From positions 66,853-130,852 of the forward strand of contig JAAUZV010000015.1 of assembly GCA_014804425.1 (NCBI GenBank): a stretch of DNA of 64,000 bases, written 5' to 3'. Under the pieces are notes generated by a model. It did not search any database, was not told where the DNA came from, and saw only the letters and a program-made list of their open reading frames with translations. A program made the translations under genes and the position numbers. This DNA comes from Lachnospiraceae bacterium. GTDB lineage: Bacteria > Bacillota > Clostridia > Lachnospirales > Lachnospiraceae. This document shows positions 43,021 through 51,081 of the stretch, piece by piece; within the stretch, counting starts at the first letter, position 1, and every line of letters starts with the position of its first letter.

Positions 43021-44571
43021 ATGATGGGACCAGTAGTGGTGGCGGTCATTGTGACGCTTGTCATTGCCGTACCCTTATCCGCTTTTCTTGCAATGAGCCG
43101 CCAGAAAAAGGCGATCGAGCAGAAGATCGGGAATGCGGACGATAAGGCGAGGGAGATCATTGATGACGCACTCAAAACTGCTGAGGCGAAAAAACGTGAA
43201 GGGCTGCTTGAGGTGAAAGAAGAATCCATCCGGACAAAGAATGAACTGGATAAGGAGATCAAGGAACGGAGAGCGGAAGCACAGCGTTATGAACGCAGAG
43301 TTCAGCAGAAGGAAGAAAACATTGACAAAAAAGCGGACGCAATTGAGAAGAAAGAGGCGGGGCTGATTGCAAGGGAAGAGGCGCTGAATAAGCAGAAAGA
43401 AGCAATCGCCAGGCTGAACGAAGAGAGGGTACAGGAACTGGAACGAATCTCTGGTTTAACCTCCGAACAGGCAAAAGAGTATTTATTGAAAATTGTTGAA
43501 GACGAAGTAAAGCATGAAACAGCCATGCTCGTCAAGGAAATGGAGAGCAGGGCGAAGGAAGAAGCGGACAAGAAGGCAAAGGAATATGTGGTAAATGCCA
43601 TTCAGCGATGTGCGGCGGACCACGTATCCGAATCGACGATTTCCGTTGTGCAGCTTCCGAGCGACGAAATGAAAGGACGTATCATCGGACGTGAGGGACG
43701 CAATATCCGTACCTTAGAGACGATGACCGGTGTAGATTTGATCATTGACGATACGCCGGAGGCAGTCATTTTATCCGGTTTTGATCCGATACGACGCGAG
43801 GTTGCACGTATTGCACTCGAGAAGCTGATCGTGGATGGAAGAATCCATCCGGCAAGAATCGAGGAAATGGTTGAAAAGGCGCAAAAAGAAGTAGAGGTCA
43901 TGATCAAAGAAGAGGGTGAAGCGGCGCTGCTGGAAGTCGGCGTACACGGCATCCACCCCGAGCTTGTCAGACTGCTTGGCAAGATGAAATTCAGAACCAG
44001 CTATGGGCAGAATGCGTTGAAGCATTCCGTTGAGGTAGCACAGCTTTCCGGTCTCCTTGCATCAGAGATGGGCTTGGACATCAGAATGGCGAAACGCGCA
44101 GGTCTTTTACATGATATTGGTAAATCCGTGGATCATGAAATGGAAGGCTCCCATATTCAATTGGGCGCGGAGCTTTGCAGGAAGTATAAGGAATCGGCAA
44201 CGGTCATTAACGCGGTGGAATCCCATCATGGCGATGTGGAGCCGACAACGTTGATCGCATGTTTGGTACAAGCAGCGGACACAATTTCCGCAGCAAGACC
44301 GGGCGCAAGGCGCGAGACGCTGGAAACTTATACGACAAGATTAAAACAATTAGAGGATATTACAAACAATTTCAAGGGTGTAGACAAATCTTTTGCTATT
44401 CAGGCAGGTAGAGAGATTCGAGTAATGGTAGTTCCTGAACAGATTGGCGATGCGGACATGGTTCTCTTGGCAAGGGATATTTCAAAACAGATTGAAGCGG
44501 AGCTTCAATACCCGGGACAGATCAAGGTCAATGTCATTCGCGAGTCCAGAGTAGTCGATTACGCAAAGTAG
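43021..44571 (+). CDS. rny: Ribonuclease Y
   Basis: A 516-residue membrane-anchored endoribonuclease that starts mRNA decay. N-terminal helix (about 4-24), a long coiled coil rich in Lys and Glu (about 28-200), KH domain with [19 protein letters not shown], and HD domain with the motif [12 protein letters not shown]. The ATG is 12 bases after AAGGAGG; GTG at 43009 is too close to serve. Order recA-recX-rny is conserved, with one extra gene here. Confidence 0.95.
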   Translation: MMGPVVVAVIVTLVIAVPLSAFLAMSRQKKAIEQKIGNADDKAREIIDDALKTAEAKKREGLLEVKEESIRTKNELDKEIKERRAEAQRYERRVQQKEENIDKKADAIEKKEAGLIAREEALNKQKEAIARLNEERVQELERISGLTSEQAKEYLLKIVEDEVKHETAMLVKEMESRAKEEADKKAKEYVVNAIQRCAADHVSESTISVVQLPSDEMKGRIIGREGRNIRTLETMTGVDLIIDDTPEAVILSGFDPIRREVARIALEKLIVDGRIHPARIEEMVEKAQKEVEVMIKEEGEAALLEVGVHGIHPELVRLLGKMKFRTSYGQNALKHSVEVAQLSGLLASEMGLDIRMAKRAGLLHDIGKSVDHEMEGSHIQLGAELCRKYKESATVINAVESHHGDVEPTTLIACLVQAADTISAARPGARRETLETYTTRLKQLEDITNNFKGVDKSFAIQAGREIRVMVVPEQIGDADMVLLARDISKQIEAELQYPGQIKVNVIRESRVVDYAK

Positions 44572-44577
44572 AAAGAA

Positions 44578-44614
44578 AAAGATTTCATAAACATTGTTTA
44601 TGGAATCTTTTTTT
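44578..44614 (+). terminator. Terminator after rny
   Basis: A 15-bp stem with one G-U (44578-44592 with 44596-44610), loop ATT, followed by TTTT. Confidence 0.8.
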
Positions 44615-44622
44615 GTTATAAT
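44594..44622 (+). promoter_or_regulatory. Possible promoter of the PP2C gene overlapping the rny terminator
   Basis: TTGTTT, 17 bases, TATAAT, ending only seven bases before the ATG. If real, its transcript would be nearly leaderless. Confidence 0.4.
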
Positions 44623-44629
44623 AAGGAAT

Positions 44630-45430
44630 ATGAGAAAAAAAAGAAAACAAAAGTCCCGCATTGCAATGGCGGGCATCAGTGAAATAGGCGCAAGAGCCGA
44701 GCAGCAGGACGCGATGTGGTTTTCAGGCATGCCTGACGGACAGATGGAGCTTGCAACAGGAGAGCGCGCAGACGGGGAAAGCGCGCTTGCGGTAATTGCT
44801 GACGGCATGGGCGGACTGTCGAGCGGTGCGCAGATCAGCAGCCTGATCGTGGAGGGCATGCGGGATGCGTATTTTGCCGGAGACCGGGCTCCGGAGCCGG
44901 TGCCGTTTTTGCAGCAGTCGCTTTGGCGTGTGAACGAATCGGTCAATCAATACCTCTTGGGGAAGGCGCCGGGCGGGTCCACTATGATTGCCGCGTACAT
45001 AGAAGATAAAAAGCTGTATTATTGTTCCGTTGGCGACAGCAGGATTTATTGGTGGCATAAAAAGCGGCTGTGCAGACTGAATGTGGAACACAACTACGGA
45101 CGTGACCTTGACGAGCTTGCAAGGCGCGGTGTCATCACGGAAGAAGAAGCCAAGGGAGATATTCGGCGCGCCGCACTGACAAGCTATATCGGCAAGGGCA
45201 TATTAGATCAGGTGGACGGGAATGAGATTCCGATCGTGTTAGAAAAGGGCGATGTGATCCTGCTTCTGACGGACGGTGCATTCCGCACGGTTTCCGATGA
45301 GGAGCTTGCACGCTATGCAGAGAGGGAGAGCGCGGAGCAGATCGCGCAGGCAATCGCACGCGCGGTCGTCTGGGAACAAAAACAGCATCAGGATAATTAT
45401 ACAATCGTTGCAGTCCGCATCGAGGAGTGA
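44630..45430 (+). CDS. PP2C family protein phosphatase
   Basis: A 266-residue PPM/PP2C Ser/Thr phosphatase. Motifs: GISEIGARAEQQDAM near the N-terminus, VIADGMGGLSSG, SVGDSRIYWW, LLTDGAF and a closing QDNYTIVAVRI. The conserved metal-binding Asp residues are present. The partner kinase is usually adjacent in Firmicutes; here the only Hanks-type kinase in the window is about 17 kb away. It lies directly after rny. AAGGAA precedes the ATG. Confidence 0.88.
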   Translation: MRKKRKQKSRIAMAGISEIGARAEQQDAMWFSGMPDGQMELATGERADGESALAVIADGMGGLSSGAQISSLIVEGMRDAYFAGDRAPEPVPFLQQSLWRVNESVNQYLLGKAPGGSTMIAAYIEDKKLYYCSVGDSRIYWWHKKRLCRLNVEHNYGRDLDELARRGVITEEEAKGDIRRAALTSYIGKGILDQVDGNEIPIVLEKGDVILLLTDGAFRTVSDEELARYAERESAEQIAQAIARAVVWEQKQHQDNYTIVAVRIEE

Positions 45431-45492
45431 TAAATCAGTCCATTGCCGCCAGCCAGAGGCAGAAGACAGAGATATTTAAGCGGCTGTAGGAC

Positions 45493-45521
45493 TTGCGGTA
45501 TCGGACAAAAGGTGCTAAAAT
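45493..45521 (+). promoter_or_regulatory. Probable promoter of the small lipoprotein gene
   Basis: TTGCGG, 17 bases, TAAAAT with TGC extended element, about 55 bases before the start. Confidence 0.5.
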
Positions 45522-45574
45522 GAGGGAAGCGTGGAGACTTTCACGCGCGTAAAAACAATCGGAGGCGAAGATTC

Positions 45575-45826
45575 ATGAGGGTATGGAACAAGATGAAGTC
45601 GTTGATTTATGTGGGCGTGACAATGCTTGCCGTTGTACTGATGAATATGGTTTCGGGCTGTGCGGGCGTGTTTGCGAGCGATGGCACGGAAGGAACGGTT
45701 GATGCGCAGACAGCGTGGATCCTTGTTGGGATCATTGCGGTGGCAGTCATCGTGGCTGTGATCATTGCGGCAGTGACGTCGGTCATCTCTGGCGTTGTCG
45801 GTGCACAGGAAGACGGAAATGAATAA
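45575..45826 (+). CDS. Small putative lipoprotein with C-terminal membrane helix
   Basis: An 83-residue protein I do not recognise. The N-terminus is a lipoprotein-like signal with MNMVSGC (Cys about 29), and residues 47-75 form a second very hydrophobic helix rich in Val, Ile and Ala. ATCGGAGGCG is the ribosome site. It has its own promoter and terminator, so it is probably a real monocistronic gene. Function unknown. Confidence 0.65.
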   Translation: MRVWNKMKSLIYVGVTMLAVVLMNMVSGCAGVFASDGTEGTVDAQTAWILVGIIAVAVIVAVIIAAVTSVISGVVGAQEDGNE

Positions 45827-45864
45827 AAGAGAATGCATCTGCGGTGTATTATTTTGATTATGCG

Positions 45865-45915
45865 AATCTCTAAACTGACAGAACGTGAGTTTCTTTCAGT
45901 TTAGAGATTTTTTTC
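45865..45915 (+). terminator. Terminator after the small lipoprotein
   Basis: A 14-bp stem (45865-45878 with 45896-45909) followed by a run of T. Confidence 0.8.
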
Positions 45916-45944
45916 TTGCATCCGTACGAAGCATGGTGTATGAT
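45916..45944 (+). promoter_or_regulatory. Possible aminotransferase promoter
   Basis: TTGCAT, 17 bases, TATGAT, about 145 bases before the start codon. The leader between shows no known riboswitch. Confidence 0.45.
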
Positions 45945-46090
45945 AGGAAAGGCATGCGTAGATTGTATACAATAATGCAATAATGCACGAAAGATGCCGA
46001 TTATGGGCAGAGCATGGAAAGAACAAGCCCGGATCATTCACAATGCTGAAAAAGCGGCATGAAAGCGAAAAACGATAAGGATGGTGTGTG

Positions 46091-47386
46091 ATGAAATCTT
46101 ACAAGTCGATGTCAAAGGAAGAGCTGGAAGCGCTGAAGAGAGAATTGGAGCAGCAGTTTGAGGACGCAAAGGCAAAGGGATTAAAGCTGGATATGTCCAG
46201 AGGAAAGCCGGGACCTGCGCAGTTAGATCTCAGCATGGATATGATGGATGTGCTGTGTGCGGAGTCTGTCTTAGAGACCGAGGAGGGCGTTGACTGCCGC
46301 AATTATGGGACGCTGGACGGTATTCCGGAGGCAAAAAAACTGATGGGAGATATGATGGGTGTGCCTGCCCGGAATGTGATCGTCTGTGGAAATGCCAGTC
46401 TGTCCATTATGTATGACACGATTTCCCGTTCTGTAACACACGGTGTATGCGGAAGCACACCTTGGTGCAAACTGGATAAGGTGAAATTTTTGTGTCCCGT
46501 GCCCGGTTATGACAGACATTTTAAGATCACGGAGCATTTCGGCATCGAGATGATCACGATTCCGATGACGCCGCAGGGACCGGATATGGATCTGGTGGAG
46601 CAGTATGTCAATACGGACGCATCGGTGAAGGGAATCTGGTGTGTGCCGAAATATTCCAACCCGCAGGGGTATTCCTATTCAGACGAGACGGTGAAACGTT
46701 TTGCGGCGTTAAAGCCTGCCGCAGAGGATTTCCGCATTTATTGGGATAATGCGTATGCCGTACATCATTTATATGAAGAAACAGAGCGGCAGGATCAGAT
46801 TTTGGATATTCTGAGCGAATGCGAGAAGGCGGGCAGTCCCGATATGGTTTACGAATTTGCCTCCACCTCCAAAGTGACATTTTCCGGAGCAGGCGTGGCG
46901 GCGATCGCATCCTCGCAGAAGAATTTGAGTGATATCAAAAAAACAATGACGATACAGACGATCGGCTATGACAAGATCAACCAGCTGCGCCACGTCAAAT
47001 ATTTCGGAAATATCGAGGGGATGCATGCGCATATGATGGAGCTTGCCGGGATCATGCGTCCGAAATTCGAGGCGGTGCTTGCCGTGCTGGAGCAGGAGTT
47101 ATCCGGTCTGGAGATTGGCGAATGGACAAAGCCCAATGGTGGTTATTTTATCTCTTTTGAAGCGATGGAAGGCTGTGCAGCCGCGATCGTCGGAAAATGC
47201 AAGGAGGCGGGCGTGGTGCTGACCGATGCGGGAGCAACCTATCCGTACGGAAAAGACCCGCGCGACAGCAATATCCGTATTGCACCTTCCTTCCCGACCA
47301 CGGAGGAGATGAAGGAGACGGCAAAGCTTTTTGCATTGTGCGTCAAGCTTGTGAGTGTGGACCGGTTGTTGTCAGCCGGCAGGTGA
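46091..47386 (+). CDS. Class I pyridoxal-phosphate aminotransferase (aspartate aminotransferase-like)
   Basis: A 431-residue PLP enzyme of the atypical aspartate aminotransferase group found in Corynebacterium and many Firmicutes. Visible features: DMSRGKPGPAQLDLS and NYGTLDGIPEAKK near the N-terminus, YWDNAYAVHHL in the cofactor site, and the probable PLP lysine in FASTSKVTFSGAG. It probably makes aspartate from oxaloacetate and glutamate. AAGGATGG precedes the ATG. A NUDIX hydrolase follows 18 bases later. Confidence 0.88.
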   Translation: MKSYKSMSKEELEALKRELEQQFEDAKAKGLKLDMSRGKPGPAQLDLSMDMMDVLCAESVLETEEGVDCRNYGTLDGIPEAKKLMGDMMGVPARNVIVCGNASLSIMYDTISRSVTHGVCGSTPWCKLDKVKFLCPVPGYDRHFKITEHFGIEMITIPMTPQGPDMDLVEQYVNTDASVKGIWCVPKYSNPQGYSYSDETVKRFAALKPAAEDFRIYWDNAYAVHHLYEETERQDQILDILSECEKAGSPDMVYEFASTSKVTFSGAGVAAIASSQKNLSDIKKTMTIQTIGYDKINQLRHVKYFGNIEGMHAHMMELAGIMRPKFEAVLAVLEQELSGLEIGEWTKPNGGYFISFEAMEGCAAAIVGKCKEAGVVLTDAGATYPYGKDPRDSNIRIAPSFPTTEEMKETAKLFALCVKLVSVDRLLSAGR

Positions 47387-47404
47387 AAAGAGAAGGAGAT
47401 TATC

Positions 47405-47944
47405 ATGCAGGAGAGTGAGTGGAAGCGCTTAAAGCGGGAATTGGTTTATCAAGGTTCCATCATCAACTATTACCGTGATACGGTGCAGGTGCCGAACGGC
47501 AATATTGTGGAGTGGGATTTTATCGGTCATAACGGGGCGGCGGCGGTCGTACCGGTGACGGAGGACGGTAGGATCTTAATGGTACGGCAGTACCGTAATG
47601 CCCTCGACCGGGTGACGCTTGAGATTCCGGCAGGGGGATTAAACGGCAAGGATGAGCCGACAAAGACGGCGGCGGCACGTGAGCTGGAGGAGGAGACAGG
47701 CTATCGCAGTGAGGAGCTTTCCTTTTTGATCAGCTTAAATACAACGGTCGCATTCTGCAACGAAAAAATTGACGTCTATGTGGCGAGAAATCTGGTTCCG
47801 TCGAGCCAGCATCTGGATGAGGACGAGTTCATTGACGTTGTGCCGATGGATGTGGAGGAGCTGACGCAGATGATCTATGAGGGAAAGCTCATGGATTCGA
47901 AGACCGTGGCGGCGATTCTGGCGTATCGCAGCCGTTATTGCTAA
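47405..47944 (+). CDS. nudF: NUDIX hydrolase, ADP-ribose pyrophosphatase-like
   Basis: A 179-residue NUDIX enzyme that probably cleaves ADP-ribose to AMP and ribose 5-phosphate. The NUDIX box runs from GGLNGKDEP to ARELEEETGYRSEE (about 78-105) with the required Glu residues. The order nudF-spoIIM-xerD matches Bacillus and supports NudF. GAAGGAGATT precedes the ATG. Confidence 0.9.
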   Translation: MQESEWKRLKRELVYQGSIINYYRDTVQVPNGNIVEWDFIGHNGAAAVVPVTEDGRILMVRQYRNALDRVTLEIPAGGLNGKDEPTKTAAARELEEETGYRSEELSFLISLNTTVAFCNEKIDVYVARNLVPSSQHLDEDEFIDVVPMDVEELTQMIYEGKLMDSKTVAAILAYRSRYC

Positions 47945-47951
47945 ACATAAA

Positions 47952-47980
47952 GAATGTCCGCGCGGTGAGGCTCATATAAT
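47952..47980 (+). promoter_or_regulatory. Possible sigma-E promoter of the spoIIM-like gene
   Basis: GAATGTCC, 13 bases, CATATAAT. The -10 fits sigma-E, while the -35 fits only in part. Confidence 0.4.
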
Positions 47981-48006
47981 ATAAAAACGAGCTGTGGGGG
48001 ATTCAT

Positions 48007-48588
48007 ATGAGAGAACGTGAAAGGGGGCGCCTCGCATTGCTTAGCGGGAGCGCTCCCTTTTTGATTGGCTTTTTTGCCGGGATCGCGCTTTTGGTGCTGG
48101 GAAGAAGCTGGTTTTTGGGCAGCGGGGATATGATGGGGGCGGACAAAACGCACTACATCGGCTATCTGGATATACATAAAAACCGCCTGCTATTCTATGT
48201 GCTTGGGCTGCGCATGCGAACTGTCGTGCTCATGCTTTTGCTTTCCGTGACGCCGTTAGGGCGTTTTGTCCGATATGGATATACGGCATGGTATGGTCTG
48301 GCGTTCGGCATGACATTAACGGCGGCATATGCCGTGTATGGAGTGAAAGGCTTGTGGCTTGTGTGCATCTGTCTGTTCCCGCAGATTCTTTTTTATATTC
48401 CGGCGTTTATTCTGCTGTGCAGGACCTCGGAACGGATTTATGAACAGGCGGGGGGCGGATATAGGGGGATCGGCACGAGGCAGATCCTGACGGGCATTGG
48501 CGTGATCGTCCTTCTCGGGTTGCTCGGATGCCTTTCGGAGGGGTATATCAACTCCCTAATTGTTATGAAAATGTTAAAAAAATTTTAA
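48007..48588 (+). CDS. spoIIM: Stage II sporulation protein M-like membrane protein
   Basis: A 193-residue protein with about five hydrophobic helices (about 16-36, 60-80, 90-112, 115-138, 160-180). SpoIIM belongs to the DMP peptidoglycan-degradation complex needed for engulfment. The call relies on size, topology, the neighbours nudF and xerD, and a sigma-E-like -10 box; sequence motifs are weak in this family. Ribosome site GTGGGGGATT. Confidence 0.75.
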   Translation: MRERERGRLALLSGSAPFLIGFFAGIALLVLGRSWFLGSGDMMGADKTHYIGYLDIHKNRLLFYVLGLRMRTVVLMLLLSVTPLGRFVRYGYTAWYGLAFGMTLTAAYAVYGVKGLWLVCICLFPQILFYIPAFILLCRTSERIYEQAGGGYRGIGTRQILTGIGVIVLLGLLGCLSEGYINSLIVMKMLKKF

Positions 48589-48600
48589 GCGAGAATTGCT

Positions 48601-48643
48601 ATATGTGGTAGACATAAATGTCATTGTTTCCGATATGTGGTAG
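48601..48643. repeat. Direct repeat upstream of xerD
   Basis: ATATGTGGTAG occurs twice, at 48601-48611 and 48633-48643, 32 bases apart, with GACAT-AA-ATGTC between. It could be a regulator site. Confidence 0.5.
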
Positions 48644-48692
48644 TTTTGTCAAAAAGTGATGAAAATGTCCCGAAATGGGGTAAAAATTGCGA

Positions 48693-48721
48693 TTGCTTTT
48701 CTTAAAAATTCTGCTTATAAT
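48693..48721 (+). promoter_or_regulatory. xerD promoter
   Basis: TTGCTT, 17 bases, consensus TATAAT, about 60 bases before the start. Confidence 0.65.
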
Positions 48722-48778
48722 AATGCGTGAACACGCTTTTTTGATTAACATAAGTATTTGAGGGTGGCGCGCGGATAC

Positions 48779-49663
48779 ATGAAAGATGAAATCGGGCAGT
48801 TTATAGAATATCTGCATAACGTGAAAAAGACCTCCGATAACACGGAGCTCTCATATCGGAGAGATCTGAACAAGGTGCAGATGTTTCTTGCTGACCGCGG
48901 CGTGACAAGTATTGAACAGATCGACGAAAAGATGCTGGAGGCGTATGTGAAAGACTTAGAGGAGCAGAAGTTTGCGCCTGCGAGTATTTCGCGCAACATC
49001 GCTTCGATCAAGGCTTTTTTTCATTATCTCACCCAAGAAGGGAAGATTGCGAACGATGTGTCTGCGGGACTGAAAGCGCCCAAGATTGAAAAGAAGATGC
49101 CGGGTATTATGACGATGGACGAGGTGGTTCGTCTGTTGGAACAGCCGAAGGGGAATGCGCCAAAGGAAGTGCGCGACAAGGCAATGCTGGAGCTTCTATA
49201 CGCGACCGGAATCCGGGTGACGGAGCTCATTACTTTAAAACTGAGCGACTTAAATATGCCAATGAACTATATTGTATGCCGCGACCGCAATAAGGAGCGT
49301 ATCATTCCGTTCGGAACGGCGGCGCGGGAGGCGTTGGCGAAATATTTATCCGGTTCAAGAGTTTCCATGTTAAAAGATCCGTCCTGTGACACGCTCTTTG
49401 TCAATTGTTCGGGGGAAGCCATGAGCAGACAGGGCTTTTGGAAGCTGATCAAATCCTATACCAAAAAAGCAGGCATTACGGCGGACATCACGCCGCATAC
49501 CCTGCGTCATTCCTTCGCCGCTCATCTGGTGGAAAACGGCGCCGACTTAAAAAGCGTACAGGAAATGCTCGGACATTCCGATATTTCCACAACGCAGATT
49601 TATGCCAATATGAGCCATAAGCATTTAAGAGAGGTTTATGCAAAAGCACATCCAAGAGGATAA
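48779..49663 (+). CDS. xerD: Tyrosine recombinase XerD
   Basis: A 294-residue site-specific recombinase that resolves chromosome dimers at dif. The N-terminal SAM-like core-binding domain is about 1-90. The catalytic domain has Arg in ATGIRVTEL, HTLRHSFAAHL, LGHSDISTTQIY with the Tyr nucleophile near the end, and length typical of XerD. Order spoIIM-xerD is conserved. The ATG at 48779 is preferred, with GAGGGTGG upstream. No integrase-type mobile element surrounds it. Confidence 0.92.
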   Translation: MKDEIGQFIEYLHNVKKTSDNTELSYRRDLNKVQMFLADRGVTSIEQIDEKMLEAYVKDLEEQKFAPASISRNIASIKAFFHYLTQEGKIANDVSAGLKAPKIEKKMPGIMTMDEVVRLLEQPKGNAPKEVRDKAMLELLYATGIRVTELITLKLSDLNMPMNYIVCRDRNKERIIPFGTAAREALAKYLSGSRVSMLKDPSCDTLFVNCSGEAMSRQGFWKLIKSYTKKAGITADITPHTLRHSFAAHLVENGADLKSVQEMLGHSDISTTQIYANMSHKHLREVYAKAHPRG

Positions 49664-49716
49664 AAAAAGAACGCAAAGAATGCGAAACATTCTTTTGCGT
49701 TCTTTTTTTATCCTCT
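49655..49716. terminator. Long terminator hairpin after xerD (shared repeat)
   Basis: A stem of about 27 bp (49655-49682 with 49688-49716) overlapping the xerD stop codon, with a T run in its right arm. Its core of about 17 bases is the same palindrome as at 2385-2424. It works for both converging genes. Confidence 0.8.
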
Positions 49717-49734
49717 CGGAAATATCTTGCCCCA

Positions 49735-49792
49735 GAAGAATTTGCGTCCGCAAATTCTTCGAAAGAATGGCGCTCTGCGCCATCCTTTTTTT
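49735..49792. repeat. Double-hairpin intergenic element, copy 2
   Basis: GAAGAATTTGCG palindrome (49735-49746 with 49749-49760), then ATGGCGC / GCGCCAT and a T run. The first palindrome is also at 2358-2383. On the plus strand the second hairpin is a terminator shape. Confidence 0.7.
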
Positions 49793-50819
49793 ATAACAAT
49801 TCCGCCACGTCGTAGATCAGGCGCTCGGAGGCTTCCCAGCCGAGGCACGGGTCGGTGATAGATTTGCCGTAGACGCCCTCGCCGATCTTCTGGCAGCCCG
49901 GTTCGATATAGCTTTCGACCATGACGCCCTTGACGAGCGCGCGTATGTCGGCATTTAATCTGCGGCTGTGCAGAACCTCTTTGACGATACGCACCTGCTG
50001 TTCATATTTTTTGCCGGAATTATTATGATTCGAGTCAATGATGCAGGCGGGATTTCGCAGATCGCGTTCCTGATACATTTCCCATAACCGGTTTAAGTCC
50101 TCATAATGATAATTCGGCGTGCTGTTTCCGTTTTTGCTCACGGAGCCGCGAAGGACGGTGTGCGCGAGCGGATTGCCTGAAGTGGATACCTCATAGCCGC
50201 GGTAAATAAAGGAGTGCGGCTGCTGCGCCGCGTAGACGGAGTTGAGCATGACGCTGAAATCGCCGCTTGTCGGATTTTTCATGCCGGAAGCAACGTCAAA
50301 GCCGCTTACGGTCAGGCGATGCTGCTGATCCTCCACACTTCTGGCACCGATGGCAACATAGGAAAGCACATCCTCCACATATCCCCAGTTTTCCGGGTAG
50401 AGCATTTCGTCCGCAGCGGTCAGGCCCGATTCCTGAATGGCGCGCAGATGCATCCTGCGCACGGCGATCAGTCCTTGCAGAAAGTCTTCTTTTTTACGGG
50501 GATCGGGCTGGCTGGCGATCCCTTTGTAACCGTCTCCGGTCGTGCGCGGCTTGTTTGTATAGATACGCGGAACCAGCATCACTTTGTCTTTTACGCGGTC
50601 GGCCAGCGCCGCCAATCGGTTGACATAATCACAAACCGAATCTTCGTTGTCCGCGGAACAGGGACCGATGATCATCAAAAAACGATCGGATTTTCCTGTG
50701 ATAATATCTGCGATCTCCCGGTCGCGCTCCTGCTTCAATGCGGCAAAATGTGCCGGAAGCGGATATTCCTCCCGAATCTGTGCGGGAGTGGGAAGCAAAC
50801 GTTCAAATGTGAAACTCAT
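49791..50819 (-). CDS. aroF: 3-deoxy-7-phosphoheptulonate synthase (type I DAHP synthase)
   Basis: A 342-residue enzyme that condenses phosphoenolpyruvate and erythrose 4-phosphate, the first shikimate step. Signatures: LMIIGPCSADNED, MLVPRIYTNKPRTTGDGYKG, SGMKNPTSGDF, and SNHNNSGKK with the metal ligands. Residues resemble the Phe/Tyr-regulated E. coli-type isozymes, but which amino acid inhibits it cannot be told. The start at 50819 is preferred because GGAGG leaves no gap before the first ATG. Gene letter is by homology class only. Confidence 0.9.
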   Translation of the reverse strand: MSFTFERLLPTPAQIREEYPLPAHFAALKQERDREIADIITGKSDRFLMIIGPCSADNEDSVCDYVNRLAALADRVKDKVMLVPRIYTNKPRTTGDGYKGIASQPDPRKKEDFLQGLIAVRRMHLRAIQESGLTAADEMLYPENWGYVEDVLSYVAIGARSVEDQQHRLTVSGFDVASGMKNPTSGDFSVMLNSVYAAQQPHSFIYRGYEVSTSGNPLAHTVLRGSVSKNGNSTPNYHYEDLNRLWEMYQERDLRNPACIIDSNHNNSGKKYEQQVRIVKEVLHSRRLNADIRALVKGVMVESYIEPGCQKIGEGVYGKSITDPCLGWEASERLIYDVAELL

Positions 50820-51025
50820 AATCATCCTCCATACTGCTGACTGTGATCGGGGGGTAGATTGTCATGCGGATATCTGATCCGTTCATGACACCCGAAAAAC
50901 AGAACAATTATAAATCAAAATGCGCAGATACGCAAGCCCCGGCGAAAAAACACGAAATTCGATAAAATCAAGCCCGAACAGTTGCTTTTTATGACTGAAA
51001 GTACTATTATTTTTTATGGGTTTAG

Positions 51026-51054
51026 TTGCATAGATGTGTAAAATATGGTACGAT
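51026..51054 (+). promoter_or_regulatory. Promoter of the GGDEF gene
   Basis: TTGCAT, 17 bases, TACGAT, 28 bases before the start. Confidence 0.5.
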
Positions 51055-51081
51055 AGTCGCATAAAAAGGCAGGTGTGAGTT

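Noticed and set aside
48779-49663. The tyrosine recombinase as a phage or conjugative-element integrase
   Set aside because: Size, motifs and the nudF-spoIIM neighbourhood indicate chromosomal XerD; no attachment sites or mobile genes are nearby.
50214-50840. Open frame on the plus strand opposite the DAHP synthase gene
   Set aside because: Shadow of a clear aroF-type gene; the protein text shows no family motif.
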